Assembly (NCBI GenBank): GCA_022605955.1
Contig: JAKCOZ010000021.1
Coordinates: forward strand, 10,770,501-10,834,500
Length of the DNA: 64,000 nucleotides
Direction: 5' to 3'
Source: Rallus limicola
Taxonomy: Eukaryota > Chordata > Aves > Gruiformes > Rallidae
This document shows positions 63,033-64,000 of this stretch, one piece after another. The notes under the pieces are model-generated. The model saw only the letters and a list, made by a program, of their open reading frames with translations, was not told the DNA's origin and did not search any database. The position numbers and the translations under genes are program-made. Position 1 is the stretch's first letter. Each line of letters opens with the position of its first letter.

Positions 63033-64000
63033 CTGAAAGAGTCGTTCTTGTGAGAGGATTACGGTAATTACAGGAAGAGGGAGAGAGGGCAATAGGCAGA
63101 AATGGCCCTGTTTGTACTACTGCTCTCACTGTGTCCCACCGCGAGTGTCTCACCGCCACAAGTGGTGGGACAAGCGATTTGAATCTTAAATGTCTTATCT
63201 GCTCAAGTACAAAACTAGATCAAGCCCAGTTCAGATGGTGGAGTCTGAGGATTCAAAACTGCCTTGCTTTTCAGTACAAATGTTCCCAAAGTACTGACTG
63301 CCAGATGATTTAAATTTTCTCTCTTCCATTAACATCATGTCCTTGTATTTGTTGGGAATTTGTTGCACATGTTACACAGGGCTTGCTCACACTTGTTAGC
63401 TGTGCTTGTAAATATCTGTTCATATCCATCTTAAAGACTTGTTTAAGTGTCATGTACTGCTGTACAGAACACTGTACATTCTTTTAAAATGCTTTTTAAA
63501 AATATTCATGCTTTTCATACTTTTGTACAAGTTGAATTATTTACTTCATATTGAAGTTGAAATTGCCTAAAGCAAGTGCTGTCTAAAAGGGTGAGAAGGA
63601 TCACAGCTACAAAGGAGGAATCTCAGATAGGGAATGTATAAAGGCATCTATTATTTATAAAATAGAAACTTTTCAGTTGCCTAGCTGTGCATTTCTATGT
63701 TTGTGAGGACCAGAGGGTGTTGAAAAGATGTACCTCTGTTGAAGGAAATAGAGTCAGGCCTCAATAAAGGTAAATTAAACTTTTGGGGTATTTTTCCTTG
63801 AGAATAAACCTCCAATTTACCTCTTCTGTAGCTTCTTTTCTTTATTTTTTTTTCCCAGAAAATTTAGCTACGCCTGTAAAACATTGAGGCACTCACAAGA
63901 AAGTATTGGGGGTTTTGTTAGTAGGTGCATAGTACAGCTGTAGCTAACTGATCACTTTACCATAGCGCTGATAACCCTGCTCACATAGATAGGGCTGTTT
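63033..64000 (-). other. TGM6 intron, right window edge
   Basis: This AT-rich stretch lies upstream of the TGM6 exon starting at 63032. I could not find the preceding core exon here, so the intron must run past the window end. No repeat is obvious. Confidence 0.6.

Overview
The window is nuclear DNA from a bird. It shows compact vertebrate genes with short GT-AG introns, CpG-island promoters, CR1 LINE 3' ends and two avian ERVL-like solo LTRs with target-site duplications. The gene content (ELMO2, SNRPB, DDX27, ZNFX1, CCNDBP1, EPB42, TGM6) resembles what I would expect on a chicken chromosome 20 counterpart. The LTR family suggests a non-galliform bird, but that is only an impression. Exons were read by eye from splice signals, reading phase and similarity to remembered human proteins. 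All five complete genes give an open, in-phase CDS.

Layout. 1-9.5 kb: the 5' part of ELMO2 (minus), five coding exons in 1089-3392, with candidate untranslated exons near 8.1 and 9.5 kb. About 9.5-10.2 kb: a CpG island shared head-to-head with SNRPB (plus, 10225-12492, 240 aa). 12.6-13.4 kb: a convergent spacer. 13.67-20.40 kb: DDX27 (minus, 21 coding exons, 755 aa), carrying a solo LTR and a CR1 copy in introns. 20.40-21.17 kb: a GC-rich bidirectional promoter with a minisatellite bracketed by two ISRE motifs. 21.17-32.21 kb: ZNFX1 (plus, 13 exons, 1968 aa). 32.46-38.64 kb: CCNDBP1 (plus, 11 exons, 335 aa), starting less than 200 bp after the ZNFX1 poly(A) signal. 39.46-48.03 kb: EPB42 (minus, 13 exons, 698 aa). 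48.1-53.9 kb: intergenic DNA with simple repeats and an old CR1-like fragment. 54.09 kb to the edge: TGM6 (minus), the last eight exons only.

How the genes relate. SNRPB (spliceosome core) and DDX27 (ribosome biogenesis) are housekeeping RNA-metabolism genes. ZNFX1 is an interferon-induced antiviral RNA helicase, which fits the ISREs. ELMO2 acts in Rac activation and CCNDBP1 in cell-cycle control. EPB42 and TGM6 are tandem transglutaminase-family paralogues with matching exon sizes.

The most notable observations are four. The EPB42 orthologue keeps a complete transglutaminase catalytic triad together with an N-myristoylation signal. Paired ISREs flank a minisatellite between DDX27 and ZNFX1. 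A 17-bp perfect hairpin sits just upstream of a ZNFX1 splice acceptor. A candidate premature-stop exon lies in SNRPB intron 2. I found no CRISPR array, tRNA, rRNA or wholly novel system.
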